DNA from: Chryseobacterium carnipullorum
Lineage (GTDB): Bacteria; Bacteroidota; Bacteroidia; Flavobacteriales; Weeksellaceae
Reading direction: 5' to 3'
Assembly: GCF_900142785.1 (NCBI RefSeq)
Contig: NZ_FRCD01000006.1
Location: forward strand, 124,001 to 188,000
DNA length: 64,000 bases
Part shown: one piece after another, positions 34,147 through 41,855 of the stretch
Layout of the letters: each line of letters starts with the position of its first letter
Position numbering within the stretch: position 1 is the stretch's first letter
Made by a program: the position numbers and the translations under genes
The notes under the pieces: generated by a model
Databases searched by the model: none
What the model saw: only the letters and a program-made list of their open reading frames with translations
Told to the model about the DNA's origin: nothing

Positions 34147-35631
34147 CTAGCCATTGAATTTCGAAATATCCTGCTTAAGGTTATTGCTGCTGAACCCTGA
34201 TTGTACTCCAGCCAGTTTTTTAAGCATCCCCTTAAATATAATTCCGTGAAATGGTAAAACAGAATACCAGTAAAGTCTTCCTGATATTCCATGAGGTCTG
34301 AATACCGCTTTCTGCCAAAGTTTTCCTCTGTACAATTTAAACACAAGCCATGCTTCTCCGGGCAATTTCATTTCTGCAAAAAGAATCAATTTACCTTCCG
34401 TACGGTCAGCATACAACACCCTCCAGAAATCCAGCGCATCGCCTTCATGAAGCCGTTGCGGATGTGTTCTTCCTCTTCTCAGTCCCGGACCCCCAACCAG
34501 TACATCAAGAAACCCCCGGATCTTCCACAAACCCTGCCCGTACCAGCCATTATTACCTCCAAGGCTAAAGACCCTGTCAAGACATTTTTCACGATCGTCA
34601 TAAGCGATACTTCGAAGATCGGTAAAACATCCAAAATGAGGCACTTCCATGAATTCTTTCAGACTGGCATCTCTTCTGCTGCTGATGAAACTGTCCTTCC
34701 AGCTGGAAATAATTTCGTTAGCCTGAATTTTAGCCAGTGTTCTTCGCAAAGCGGTTTCATAGGAGAAAGGCTGAATTCCGGTAATTCTTTTAATTTCAGA
34801 AAGACTTTCAGGCCTGCAGATCACTTCAATTTTCATACTTCCTACCAGTGCTGAAGCAAGATTGTATGAGGTAGAAGTGATAAAGTACAGCCAATAGGAT
34901 GAAAGCTTGGGAGTCATGACCGGTAATGTGTAAATATATCTTTTCAGTCCTCTTACTTTTGCATATTCGGAAAGTATCTGTTTGTAGGTCAGAACATCAT
35001 CACAACCAATATCAAAACTTTTATGATAAGACTCTTCTTTAAACAAGACAAATATCAGAAAATCCAGAACATTGGCGATTCCTATAGGCTGACACTTTGT
35101 ATCGAGCCATCTTGGAGCAACCATCACAGGCAGTTTTTCTACCAGATCTCTGATGATTTCAAAAGAAGCACTTCCTGATCCGATAATGATCCCCGCCCGA
35201 AGGACGGTAACGGGAACTTTACATTCCATCAGTGTTTTTTCAACCTGATATCTGGAACTGAGGTGTCTGGATAATTCTTTTTCATTAACCAGCCCCGACA
35301 GATACACAATATGCTCACACTGCGTTTTTTCTATAATCTGTGCAAAATTTTCAGCACAGATCTTTTCAGAATTCTCATAATCATCCATATTGCTCATGGA
35401 ATGCATCAGATAATAAGCTCCGGAGATATCTTCAGGAATAGTACCAAGTGTTTCAGGTTTCAGAAAATCTACTTCAATGACATCAATGAGTGATTCATCG
35501 ATATCCAGACTTTTCGAAAACCGGCTTGCATCCCTGCAACAACAGACCACTTTATAGCCCTGTGCGGCAATAACGCTTATCATTCTTTTGCCGATATATC
35601 CGGTAGCTCCTGTAAGCAATATTTTTTTCAT
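34147..35631 (-). CDS. NAD(P)-binding SDR/NmrA-like protein with DUF2867 domain
   Basis: I place the start at 35631 (MKKILLTGATGYIGKRM), because the NAD(P)-binding GxxGxxG motif begins seven residues in; the longer frame adds nine residues of no value. The product (494 aa) has a Rossmann domain (about 1-285) and a C-terminal DUF2867 part (GGNNGWYGQGLWKIRGFLD, LDFWRVLYADRTEGKLILFA). Homologues are often encoded beside photolyase/cryptochrome and GTP cyclohydrolase genes. It lies 58 bp after ribA and probably shares the ribA promoter. Substrate unknown. Confidence 0.85.
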   Translation of the reverse strand: MKKILLTGATGYIGKRMISVIAAQGYKVVCCCRDASRFSKSLDIDESLIDVIEVDFLKPETLGTIPEDISGAYYLMHSMSNMDDYENSEKICAENFAQIIEKTQCEHIVYLSGLVNEKELSRHLSSRYQVEKTLMECKVPVTVLRAGIIIGSGSASFEIIRDLVEKLPVMVAPRWLDTKCQPIGIANVLDFLIFVLFKEESYHKSFDIGCDDVLTYKQILSEYAKVRGLKRYIYTLPVMTPKLSSYWLYFITSTSYNLASALVGSMKIEVICRPESLSEIKRITGIQPFSYETALRRTLAKIQANEIISSWKDSFISSRRDASLKEFMEVPHFGCFTDLRSIAYDDREKCLDRVFSLGGNNGWYGQGLWKIRGFLDVLVGGPGLRRGRTHPQRLHEGDALDFWRVLYADRTEGKLILFAEMKLPGEAWLVFKLYRGKLWQKAVFRPHGISGRLYWYSVLPFHGIIFKGMLKKLAGVQSGFSSNNLKQDISKFNG

Positions 35632-35689
35632 GAGTTCTTTATTATGAGGGTTATGCAACCGTCCGTTTTACTTTCTTATAAGCTCCCTG

Positions 35690-36280
35690 TTACAGTTTTT
35701 CAAGAAGATGGCCAAAATAGTCTTTCTTGGTGATCAGGTAATCTTCATTCACCTCATTGGAATCGATCTCCAAAGGAATCCTTTTGCCCAATACGATTCC
35801 TGTGTTTTCGAGAGATTTCAGCTTTTCCGGATTGTTGGTGAGTAAATTGACATGATCTACTTTTAAGATCTTAAGCATTTCTATAGCCACATCAAAATTT
35901 CTGCCATCAGCAGGAAGGCCCAGTTTTAAATTCGCTTCTACAGTATCAAAACCTTCTTCCTGCAGAGCATAGGCTTTTAACTTATTAATGATTCCAATAT
36001 TTCTTCCCTCCTGTCTGAGATAAATAATGATTCCTCCATTTTCAGACATAAATTTCATGGCGGCATCAAGTTGCTGCCCGCATTCACATTTTTTGGAGTG
36101 AAACACTTCACCCGTGATACATTCGGAATGAAAACGGACATTAACTGTACGGCTGAAATCTGTATTTTCTGCAACCCAAACCAGATGAGGGTTCCAGTCT
36201 TCCTCATTTTCAGAAAAAGCGTATACCGTAAACATTCCAAAATCCGTAGGTATATGAGACTGTGCTTGTATCTTCAACAT
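35690..36280 (-). CDS. ribA: GTP cyclohydrolase II
   Basis: A 196-aa enzyme that opens GTP to the pyrimidine precursor of riboflavin. Zinc cysteines are C54, C65 and C67 (SECITGEVFHSKKCECGQ); the LRQEGRNIGI loop (88-97) and the final NNPEKL segment are conserved. It is free-standing, without the fused DHBP synthase (RibB) domain common in housekeeping riboflavin operons, so it may be an extra copy dedicated to flavin or deazaflavin supply. It is divergent from the tetR operon, and its -7 box is covered by an AGTA-N8-TACT palindrome. Confidence 0.93.
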   Translation of the reverse strand: MLKIQAQSHIPTDFGMFTVYAFSENEEDWNPHLVWVAENTDFSRTVNVRFHSECITGEVFHSKKCECGQQLDAAMKFMSENGGIIIYLRQEGRNIGIINKLKAYALQEEGFDTVEANLKLGLPADGRNFDVAIEMLKILKVDHVNLLTNNPEKLKSLENTGIVLGKRIPLEIDSNEVNEDYLITKKDYFGHLLEKL

Positions 36281-36305
36281 AATTTATTATTTAAATGATC
36301 TACAT

Positions 36306-36321
36306 AGTACAAATTTATACT
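36306..36321 (-). promoter_or_regulatory. AGTA-N8-TACT palindrome over the ribA -7 box
   Basis: AGTA at 36306-36309 and TACT at 36318-36321. On the minus strand the centre reads TAAATTTG (36317-36310), an exact -7 box, 29 bp before the ribA start. The layout matches the marR-crt operator at 27187-27210. Confidence 0.68.
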
Positions 36322-36325
36322 TTAT

Positions 36326-36358
36326 TTTGATTAAAAGTAAAAATATTTACTAATTTTG
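36326..36358 (+). promoter_or_regulatory. tetR promoter with AGTA-N8-TACT palindrome
   Basis: TTTG (36326-36329), a 21-bp spacer and TAATTTTG (36351-36358) make a near-ideal Bacteroidota promoter; the ATG is 18 bp further. A second AGTA-N8-TACT palindrome at 36336-36351 fills the spacer and shares its last T with the -7 box. Its centre is exactly 30 bp from the palindrome over ribA. Confidence 0.75.
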
Positions 36359-36376
36359 TCATAAATAAATTCTATC

Positions 36377-37036
36377 ATGAAAGAAGAAAATGCGGTTACC
36401 CACGAAATGATATTGGAGCTTTATGGTGACTATATCCTGAATCACAGCGAGAGACCCAAGAACATCTATCTTTTTGCCAAGGACAACGGATTTGATGAAA
36501 AAGACTTTTATCATTATTTTTCAAATTTTGACCAAATTGAAAAAGAAATGCTGGATCACCTTTTCAGGAAGTCTCTGGATCTCACCGCTGAAATCAGTGA
36601 ATCGGGAGAAATATCTGCCAAAGAGAGGCTGCTCAATACCTATTTCATATTTTTTGAAAACCTTACGATGAACAGATCATTGGTTTTGATGCTTTTAGGA
36701 AAAGAAAAAATACAAGACATAAAAGTCCTCCAGAACCTCCGCGAAACTCATCGCCAGTTTATGAAAACTCTTGATTTCAACACCTGGGAGATCTTTGAAA
36801 AAGCGAAAGAAAACATCATGAATTTCAACGAAAAATCAAGACAGGAAGTGCTTTGGCTTCACTTGGTTTCGTGTATAGAATTCTGGAAAAAAGACACCTC
36901 TCCGGATTTTGAAAAAACAGATCTTTTCATAGAAAAAACGGTAGATACAGGATTTGAACTGATCGACAATGAACCGTTGAGAAAAATGGTTGATCTGGGG
37001 AAATTTTTGTGGAAAGAAAAATTCAAAATACGCTAG
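36377..37036 (+). CDS. TetR-family regulator
   Basis: A 219-aa regulator. The N-terminal HTH region (NIYLFAKDNGFDEKDFYHYFSNFDQIEKEM) fits TetR but diverges from the usual SIRDIAxxAGVSxGxxYxHF core; I cite it as residues about 24-53. The helical ligand domain is all-alpha. It is the first gene of a six-gene operon and ends 1 bp before the UbiB-like kinase gene. The same arrangement, TetR then ABC1 kinase, recurs in Flavobacteriia, as I recall. It may regulate this operon together with the MarR at its end. Confidence 0.85.
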   Translation: MKEENAVTHEMILELYGDYILNHSERPKNIYLFAKDNGFDEKDFYHYFSNFDQIEKEMLDHLFRKSLDLTAEISESGEISAKERLLNTYFIFFENLTMNRSLVLMLLGKEKIQDIKVLQNLRETHRQFMKTLDFNTWEIFEKAKENIMNFNEKSRQEVLWLHLVSCIEFWKKDTSPDFEKTDLFIEKTVDTGFELIDNEPLRKMVDLGKFLWKEKFKIR

Positions 37037-37037
37037 G

Positions 37038-38357
37038 ATGAAAACATTAGATAAAATACCTACAGGGAAGATAGAAAGAACAGGCAGCCTGCTGAAAGCC
37101 GGAGCTAAAGTGGGTGCCAATTACCTGAAATACTACGGAAATAAAATCACCAAAGACGAAGAACAAGCACGAAAAATCCTCAATCAGGATAACGCTTCTG
37201 ACATCTACGATTCTCTGAAAGAACTTAAGGGTTCTGCCCTGAAAGTTGCCCAGATGCTGAGTATGGAAAAAAATATGCTTCCGGTAGAATATGTAGAGAA
37301 ATTTTCTCTTTCGCAGTTTTCTGTTCCGCCCCTTTCCGGAGCTTTGGTGAAGAAAACCTTCCGAAAATATTTTGGCAAAAATCCTGAAGATCTCTTTGAT
37401 GAATTTTCTTCAGAGTCGGTGAATGCAGCAAGCATAGGACAGGTTCATAAAGCAAAAAAAGGCAGCCAAAACCTTGCCGTAAAAATACAGTATCCTGGCG
37501 TCCGTGAGAGTATTTCCAGCGATCTGAAAATGGTAAAACCAATTGCCATGAAAATGTTCAATATCAGAAAAGAAGGTTCAGAATCCTATTTTCAGGAAGT
37601 AGAAGATAAATTGTACGAAGAAACCAATTATCATCTGGAACTTGAACGAAGTCAGCAATTCTCTGAAAGTTGCAGCCATCTTCCCAATATCCTTTTTCCA
37701 GCCTATTATCCGGAATATTCCTGTGAAAAAATTATTACCATGGACTGGATGTCCGGATTGCATCTGTCTGAGTTTACCCGTCAGCTCAATGCTCAGCAGG
37801 ACCTCAACAAAATTGGGCAGACGTTGTGGGATTTCTATATGTATCAGATGCATGTTTTGAAAAAAGTACATGCAGATCCGCATCCCGGAAATTTTCTGGT
37901 TTCTGAAGATCAGCAATTACTGGTCATCGATTTCGGATGTATCAAAGAAATTCCAGATGATTTTTATATCCCTTACTTTGAGCTGGCTAAAGAGGAAAAC
38001 CTGAAAAATCCACAAATATTCAGGGAAAAGCTTTATGCCCTTGAAATCCTGCGTCATGAAGACAGTCACGAAGAAAAAGAATTTTTCGCCCAGTTGTTTT
38101 ACGAACTTCTTGAGCTGTTTACAACGCCTTTCAACCAGGAAACATTTGATTTTTCCAATGAAGAGTTTTTCCGTGAAATTGCAGATCTCGGACAGCGGTA
38201 TTCAAAGATCAGCAACATAAAAGGAATGAACACCAACCGTGGATCAAGACATTTTATTTATCTGAACAGAACTTTTTTCGGACTCTATCATATGATGCAC
38301 GATCTGAAAGCGCAGGATGTTGTCATCAATCATTATCTGAATTTTATAAAACCATAA
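37038..38357 (+). CDS. ABC1/UbiB-family atypical kinase
   Basis: I place the start at 37038 (MKTLDKIPTGKIERTGS), 1 bp after the tetR stop; the longer frame would lie inside tetR. The 439-aa product has the family motifs LKGSALKVAQMLSME (a KxGQ variant reading KVAQ), NAASIGQVHKA, LAVKIQYPGV with the Lys, EETNYHLELE, HADPHPGNFLV and VIDFGCIKEI. UbiB/ADCK proteins are ATPases that assist isoprenoid-lipid biosynthesis or extraction from membranes. No C-terminal TM pair is obvious. A role with quinones or carotenoid-type lipids is inferred from family and context. Confidence 0.9.
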   Translation: MKTLDKIPTGKIERTGSLLKAGAKVGANYLKYYGNKITKDEEQARKILNQDNASDIYDSLKELKGSALKVAQMLSMEKNMLPVEYVEKFSLSQFSVPPLSGALVKKTFRKYFGKNPEDLFDEFSSESVNAASIGQVHKAKKGSQNLAVKIQYPGVRESISSDLKMVKPIAMKMFNIRKEGSESYFQEVEDKLYEETNYHLELERSQQFSESCSHLPNILFPAYYPEYSCEKIITMDWMSGLHLSEFTRQLNAQQDLNKIGQTLWDFYMYQMHVLKKVHADPHPGNFLVSEDQQLLVIDFGCIKEIPDDFYIPYFELAKEENLKNPQIFREKLYALEILRHEDSHEEKEFFAQLFYELLELFTTPFNQETFDFSNEEFFREIADLGQRYSKISNIKGMNTNRGSRHFIYLNRTFFGLYHMMHDLKAQDVVINHYLNFIKP

Positions 38358-38360
38358 GAT

Positions 38361-38498
38361 ATGCCATCCGGATTGCCATCAAAAATATGTGAAAGCTGCG
38401 GCCTTCCATTCAACTGGCGCAAAAAATGGAAAAAGAACTGGAGTGAAGTTAAATATTGCAGCGAAAGATGTCGGAAAAACAAAAAACAAAAAGTTTAA
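38361..38498 (+). CDS. DUF2256 zinc-ribbon-like small protein
   Basis: A 45-aa protein, too short for most ORF lists. It has [14 protein letters not shown] and [12 protein letters not shown], with four cysteines (10, 13, 33, 37) forming a probable zinc site and a basic Trp-rich linker between them. This is the DUF2256 pattern. It starts 3 bp after the UbiB-like gene and overlaps the next gene by 31 bp, so coupled translation is likely. DUF2256 genes are frequently adjacent to cryptochrome/photolyase and TIGR03643 genes; the molecular role is not known to me. Confidence 0.9.
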   Translation: MPSGLPSKICESCGLPFNWRKKWKKNWSEVKYCSERCRKNKKQKV

Positions 38499-38764
38499 CG
38501 GTAGAACAGAAAGACCGTATCATCGAAATGGCGTGGGAAGACCGAACGCCGTTTGAAGCGATTGATTTTCAGTTTAAAATGCGCGAATCTGAAGTGATTG
38601 AGCTGATGCGTTCGGAGCTCAGACCTTCAAGTTTCAGACTTTGGAGAAAACGGGTAAACTCGGGAGTAAGCCAGAAACACAGCAAAAAAAGGAGTACGGA
38701 AATCGACCGGTTCAAATGTACCAGACAACGATTGATCAGTAACAATAAAATTTCAAAACGATGA
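38468..38764 (+). CDS. TIGR03643-family protein
   Basis: A 98-aa protein. The conserved core is [37 protein letters not shown] and [13 protein letters not shown], as in TIGR03643; the tail is basic and low complexity. The start is taken at ATG 38468; an in-frame TTG lies 12 bp earlier. The start lies inside the DUF2256 gene in another frame. The helical core resembles a sigma-like or HTH DNA-binding unit, but function is undefined; the family travels with photolyase genes. Confidence 0.88.
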   Translation: MSEKQKTKSLTVEQKDRIIEMAWEDRTPFEAIDFQFKMRESEVIELMRSELRPSSFRLWRKRVNSGVSQKHSKKRSTEIDRFKCTRQRLISNNKISKR

Positions 38765-38832
38765 GTCTCTTTGGCAGATTCAAAGGAGCATTTAATCTGT
38801 TTTGAACTTACTAAAAACCCATTATTAAAAAT

Positions 38833-39531
38833 ATGAAAAATACAGTCATTATAGGATGCGGAAAAGGAATCGGGCTGGCCACGGCACAATTGCTCTCTGA
38901 AAAACAAAATATCATAGGCATTTCAAGGAGCAGCAGCCCTGAATTACAGAATCTTAACATCGAGTTTCATGAAATGGACGTCATCTCCGGAAATCTGGAT
39001 AACATTGACTTCCCTGAAGTCATAGAAGGGTTGGTGTATGCCCCGGGAACCATTAATCTTAAACCATTCAACCGCCTGACGCCTGATGATTTTAAGCATG
39101 ATTTTGAAATTAATGTTCTTGGAGCGGTTAAGTGCATTCAGAAACTCCTCCCGAATCTTAAAAAATCAGGAAATTCATCGATTGTTCTCTACAGCTCTGT
39201 AGCGGCCAAACTGGGAATGCCTTTTCACGCTTCTGTTTCTGCCAGTAAAAATGCAGTAGAAGGACTTACGAAAAGTCTTGCAGCAGAATATGCTGCTCAG
39301 AAAATAAGAGTGAATGCCATTGCTCCTTCTCTGACAGATACTTCCCTGGCATCACAGCTTCTTTCGACTCCGGAAAAGCGGGAGGCTTCCTCTAAAAGAC
39401 ATCCGCTTCAAAGAATTGGAAGTGCAGAAGAAATCGCAGAGATGACCGCATTTCTACTTTCTGATCAGGCTTCATGGATAACAGGCCAGATCTTTGGAGT
39501 AGATGGCGGAATGAGCAATATCAGGCTGTAA
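38833..39531 (+). CDS. SDR-family protein lacking the catalytic tyrosine
   Basis: A 232-aa short-chain dehydrogenase/reductase-like protein. The cofactor motif GCGKGIG (9-15) and the NAG-like PGTINLKPF part are present, as is the C-terminal SWITGQIFGVDGGMSNI. At the active site the sequence is HASVSASKNAVEG, where Lys is kept but the position four before it, normally Tyr, is Val. The catalytic Ser region (YSSVAAKLG) is present. Either another residue supplies the proton or the protein is not a standard reductase. The gene lies 68 bp after the TIGR03643 gene and 46 bp before the second MarR gene, in the same operon. Confidence 0.88.
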   Translation: MKNTVIIGCGKGIGLATAQLLSEKQNIIGISRSSSPELQNLNIEFHEMDVISGNLDNIDFPEVIEGLVYAPGTINLKPFNRLTPDDFKHDFEINVLGAVKCIQKLLPNLKKSGNSSIVLYSSVAAKLGMPFHASVSASKNAVEGLTKSLAAEYAAQKIRVNAIAPSLTDTSLASQLLSTPEKREASSKRHPLQRIGSAEEIAEMTAFLLSDQASWITGQIFGVDGGMSNIRL

Positions 39532-39577
39532 TTTTGAACAGGAAAACTAAACTTATATCTTTACCCCAAATTATATT

Positions 39578-40225
39578 ATGAATACTGATTTTTTTATTGA
39601 TCTGCTCCTGCAAGTGAAGGATTTTGAGAATTCGGAGGCCTGCAAACCCAATTCTAAGGTGGACGACTTCCGTAGGTGGATGAATGATAAAAAATACAGG
39701 GAAGAAAGTCCTACCAAGCTTTTAAAAAATGAAAAGCATCAGGTTTCATTTACTGAGAATGAGATCTGTAAACAAGTCCTGCTTCTCAGCAGATACTCCA
39801 AGCAGCTGATCAGAAAAGGATTGGGAGATTTCCCGGAGCTTGCCAATGAAGAGTTCACGTATCTTTACCGGCTGAAAGACGAGCGTGATCTGACGAAGAT
39901 CCAGCTTATAGAAAGAAACGGACACGAAAAACAGACCGGAACGCAAATCATTAAACGCCTTTTGGAATACGGCTTGGTTGAAGAAAAAAATGATATGGAA
40001 GACAAGAGAAGCAAAAGGCTGAACATTACTCCAAAAGGCGAAGAAATTTTTCATCAATCGGTTGAAAAAGTAAATATTACCTCTAAAATTCTTTCCGGAA
40101 AATTAGAAGAGGAAGAAAAAAATGAACTGTTACAGATATTGAAAAAACTGAATGAATTCCATGCTCACCTCTATCAGGAGCACAAAAATTCCGATATAGA
40201 CAAGATTATTCAATTTGTGAAATAG
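39578..40225 (+). CDS. MarR-family regulator, paralogue of the crt-operon MarR
   Basis: A 215-aa winged-helix protein with the same long N-terminal extension as the MarR at 26503-27177 (FRRWMNDKKYREESPTKLL aligns in position with the SGKEPLALN region). The wHTH is about 90-165: TKIQLIERNGHEKQTGTQII, GLVEEKNDMEDKRSKRLNIT, then PKGEEI. Both proteins share RYSK/RYAKSYSK, EEFTYLYRLKD/EDFIYLINLKT and HEK motifs. It closes the tetR operon. It probably recognises the AGTA-N8-TACT palindromes found at both operons. Confidence 0.9.
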   Translation: MNTDFFIDLLLQVKDFENSEACKPNSKVDDFRRWMNDKKYREESPTKLLKNEKHQVSFTENEICKQVLLLSRYSKQLIRKGLGDFPELANEEFTYLYRLKDERDLTKIQLIERNGHEKQTGTQIIKRLLEYGLVEEKNDMEDKRSKRLNITPKGEEIFHQSVEKVNITSKILSGKLEEEEKNELLQILKKLNEFHAHLYQEHKNSDIDKIIQFVK

Positions 40226-40323
40226 TTTAAAAATATTTTTTTTGTTTTAGAATTCTTCTGAAGAGCCTTCCAATCACTATTCATCAATCATATTAATTGT
40301 TTCATTGGAAATTAATCAATAAA

Positions 40324-40339
40324 ATAGTAAGTTTACTAT
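40324..40339. promoter_or_regulatory. 16-bp palindrome upstream of the DUF3667 gene
   Basis: ATAGTAA and TTACTAT are perfect arms around GT. It contains AGTA and TACT half-sites, like the MarR-type palindromes, but only 4 bp apart. It lies 29 bp before the DUF3667 start, between that gene and the second MarR. Confidence 0.4.
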
Positions 40340-40367
40340 ATACAACTAACGAAATACGATTAACCTC

Positions 40368-41096
40368 ATGATTACATGTAAAAATTGCGGAAATAATTTC
40401 GAAGGAAATTTTTGCAATCATTGCGGACAGTCTTCTAAAACATCAAGAATCAACCTGGATTTTCTATGGGAGGACATTCAGCATGGAATCTTTCACTATG
40501 ACAAAGGAATTGTATTTTCCGGAAAGAGCATGTTTCTTAAACCCGGCTCTATCATCAAAGAATATATCGATGGCAAGCGCGTGGGCCATTTCAGGCCAAT
40601 CAGTCTTTCTCTTGTACTGGCGGGTATTTACGCATTAATTTATCATCTTCTTACTATCAATTTATTAACTTCAGATGATAAAGCCTCAATCGAATTATAT
40701 AACAAGGTTTTTGAACATTACTATTGGTTTGTTTTCATCACTATCCCACTTATCTCTTTAGCAACGGCGCTGGCGTTTAGAAAAAAAAGTGAGTACAATT
40801 TTTATGAAATCTTCATTCTGGAATCATTTAAAGCTTCACAGAGATTGATCGTCCATATCTTGTTTTTGCCTGTACTCTATTTTTTCAATTCCACTAAATC
40901 TGTACAAAATATCACGAGCTTACTGATGATCATTGATTTTGGCTTAATTTTATGGACAAACTTACAGTTTTTCAATAAACTTTCATGGACTAATGTGTTG
41001 ATTCGGTCATTGATAGGCTATGTCGTTTATTTCTTAATGGTTCTGCTTTTGGCTGTAGTTTTACTTTTATTGCTCGGATTTGATATGGATGCATAA
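40368..41096 (+). CDS. DUF3667 membrane protein with zinc ribbon
   Basis: A 242-aa protein. The N-terminal zinc ribbon has C4, C7, C16 and C19 (CKNCGNNFEGNFCNHCGQ). The signature DIQHGIFHYDKGIVFSGKSM then leads to GSIIKEYIDGKRVGHFRPI, before four or five TM helices. That is the DUF3667 layout, common in Bacteroidota and of unknown function. It is a single gene with a shared hairpin against the VIT gene on the other strand. Confidence 0.9.
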   Translation: MITCKNCGNNFEGNFCNHCGQSSKTSRINLDFLWEDIQHGIFHYDKGIVFSGKSMFLKPGSIIKEYIDGKRVGHFRPISLSLVLAGIYALIYHLLTINLLTSDDKASIELYNKVFEHYYWFVFITIPLISLATALAFRKKSEYNFYEIFILESFKASQRLIVHILFLPVLYFFNSTKSVQNITSLLMIIDFGLILWTNLQFFNKLSWTNVLIRSLIGYVVYFLMVLLLAVVLLLLLGFDMDA

Positions 41097-41114
41097 ATTC
41101 CTATAAAATATAAG

Positions 41115-41146
41115 AAAACCACCAGAACAGAAGTCATGGTGGTTTT
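41115..41146. terminator. Bidirectional terminator
   Basis: AAAACCACCA and TGGTGGTTTT are perfect 10-bp arms with a 12-base loop; a T-run lies on the plus side and A4 on the minus side. It serves the convergent DUF3667 and VIT-type genes. Confidence 0.85.
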
Positions 41147-41158
41147 TCATTTTTGTAA

Positions 41159-41854
41159 TCAAGACACGGTAACTCCAAAAAAATGGCCTATCAAAGCAGT
41201 AATTCCCATGGCAACTGTTCCCCAGAAACAGATTCTCAGGACTGCAATTCCTATTTTAGAGCCTCCTGTTTTAGCAGAAATTGCGCCCAGAATCATCAGG
41301 AAAACAATTGAAAATCCATATTGAAAGTATACCATCTGACCAATTGGCGCGGCTAATGAAACAAGAAAAGGCAATAATGCACCCAAGGCAAAGGATCCAA
41401 ACGAAGCCACCGCTGCCTGTAAGGGTTTTGCCTGAGTAATTTCATTAATTCCCAACTCATCATGAGCATGGGCTGCCAGAGCATCGTGGTCTGTAAGATC
41501 CTGAGCAACCTGCAAAGCCGTTTCTTTACTTACGCCTCTTCTTTCATAGATTTTGGCGAGTTCTTTTAATTCTATTTCGGGCATCTCTTCCAGTTCTCTT
41601 TTCTCTCGCAGGAGATCAGCTTTCTCAGTATCTTCCTGTGAACTTACCGAGACATATTCCCCTGCAGCCATGGACATGGCTCCCGCAATCATTCCTGCCA
41701 AAGCAGCAAGGATAATGGTATTGCGCTCAGGTGCTGCAGCTGCAACCCCAATCACAATACTCGTCGTTGACAGTAAACCGTCATTGGCCCCTAAAACAGC
41801 GGCACGAAGCCATCCTACTCTATTAACGTAATGTTTTTCTAATGGATGATGCAT
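41159..41854 (-). CDS. VIT/CCC1-family iron or manganese transporter
   Basis: A 231-aa membrane protein: a start WLRAAVLGANDGLLSTTSIVIGVAAA, then TM2 with AGMIAGAMSMAAGEYVSVSSQ, a cytoplasmic metal-binding helical domain (REKRELEEMPEIELKELAKI) and three more helices. This is the VIT1/CCC1 family of Fe2+/Mn2+ transporters that move metal out of the cytosol. It begins 1 bp after the PAP2 stop, at the end of the ApbE operon. Metal export with a flavin/thioredoxin operon suggests redox or metal homeostasis, which is inference. Confidence 0.92.
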   Translation of the reverse strand: MHHPLEKHYVNRVGWLRAAVLGANDGLLSTTSIVIGVAAAAPERNTIILAALAGMIAGAMSMAAGEYVSVSSQEDTEKADLLREKRELEEMPEIELKELAKIYERRGVSKETALQVAQDLTDHDALAAHAHDELGINEITQAKPLQAAVASFGSFALGALLPFLVSLAAPIGQMVYFQYGFSIVFLMILGAISAKTGGSKIGIAVLRICFWGTVAMGITALIGHFFGVTVS

Positions 41855-41855
41855 A

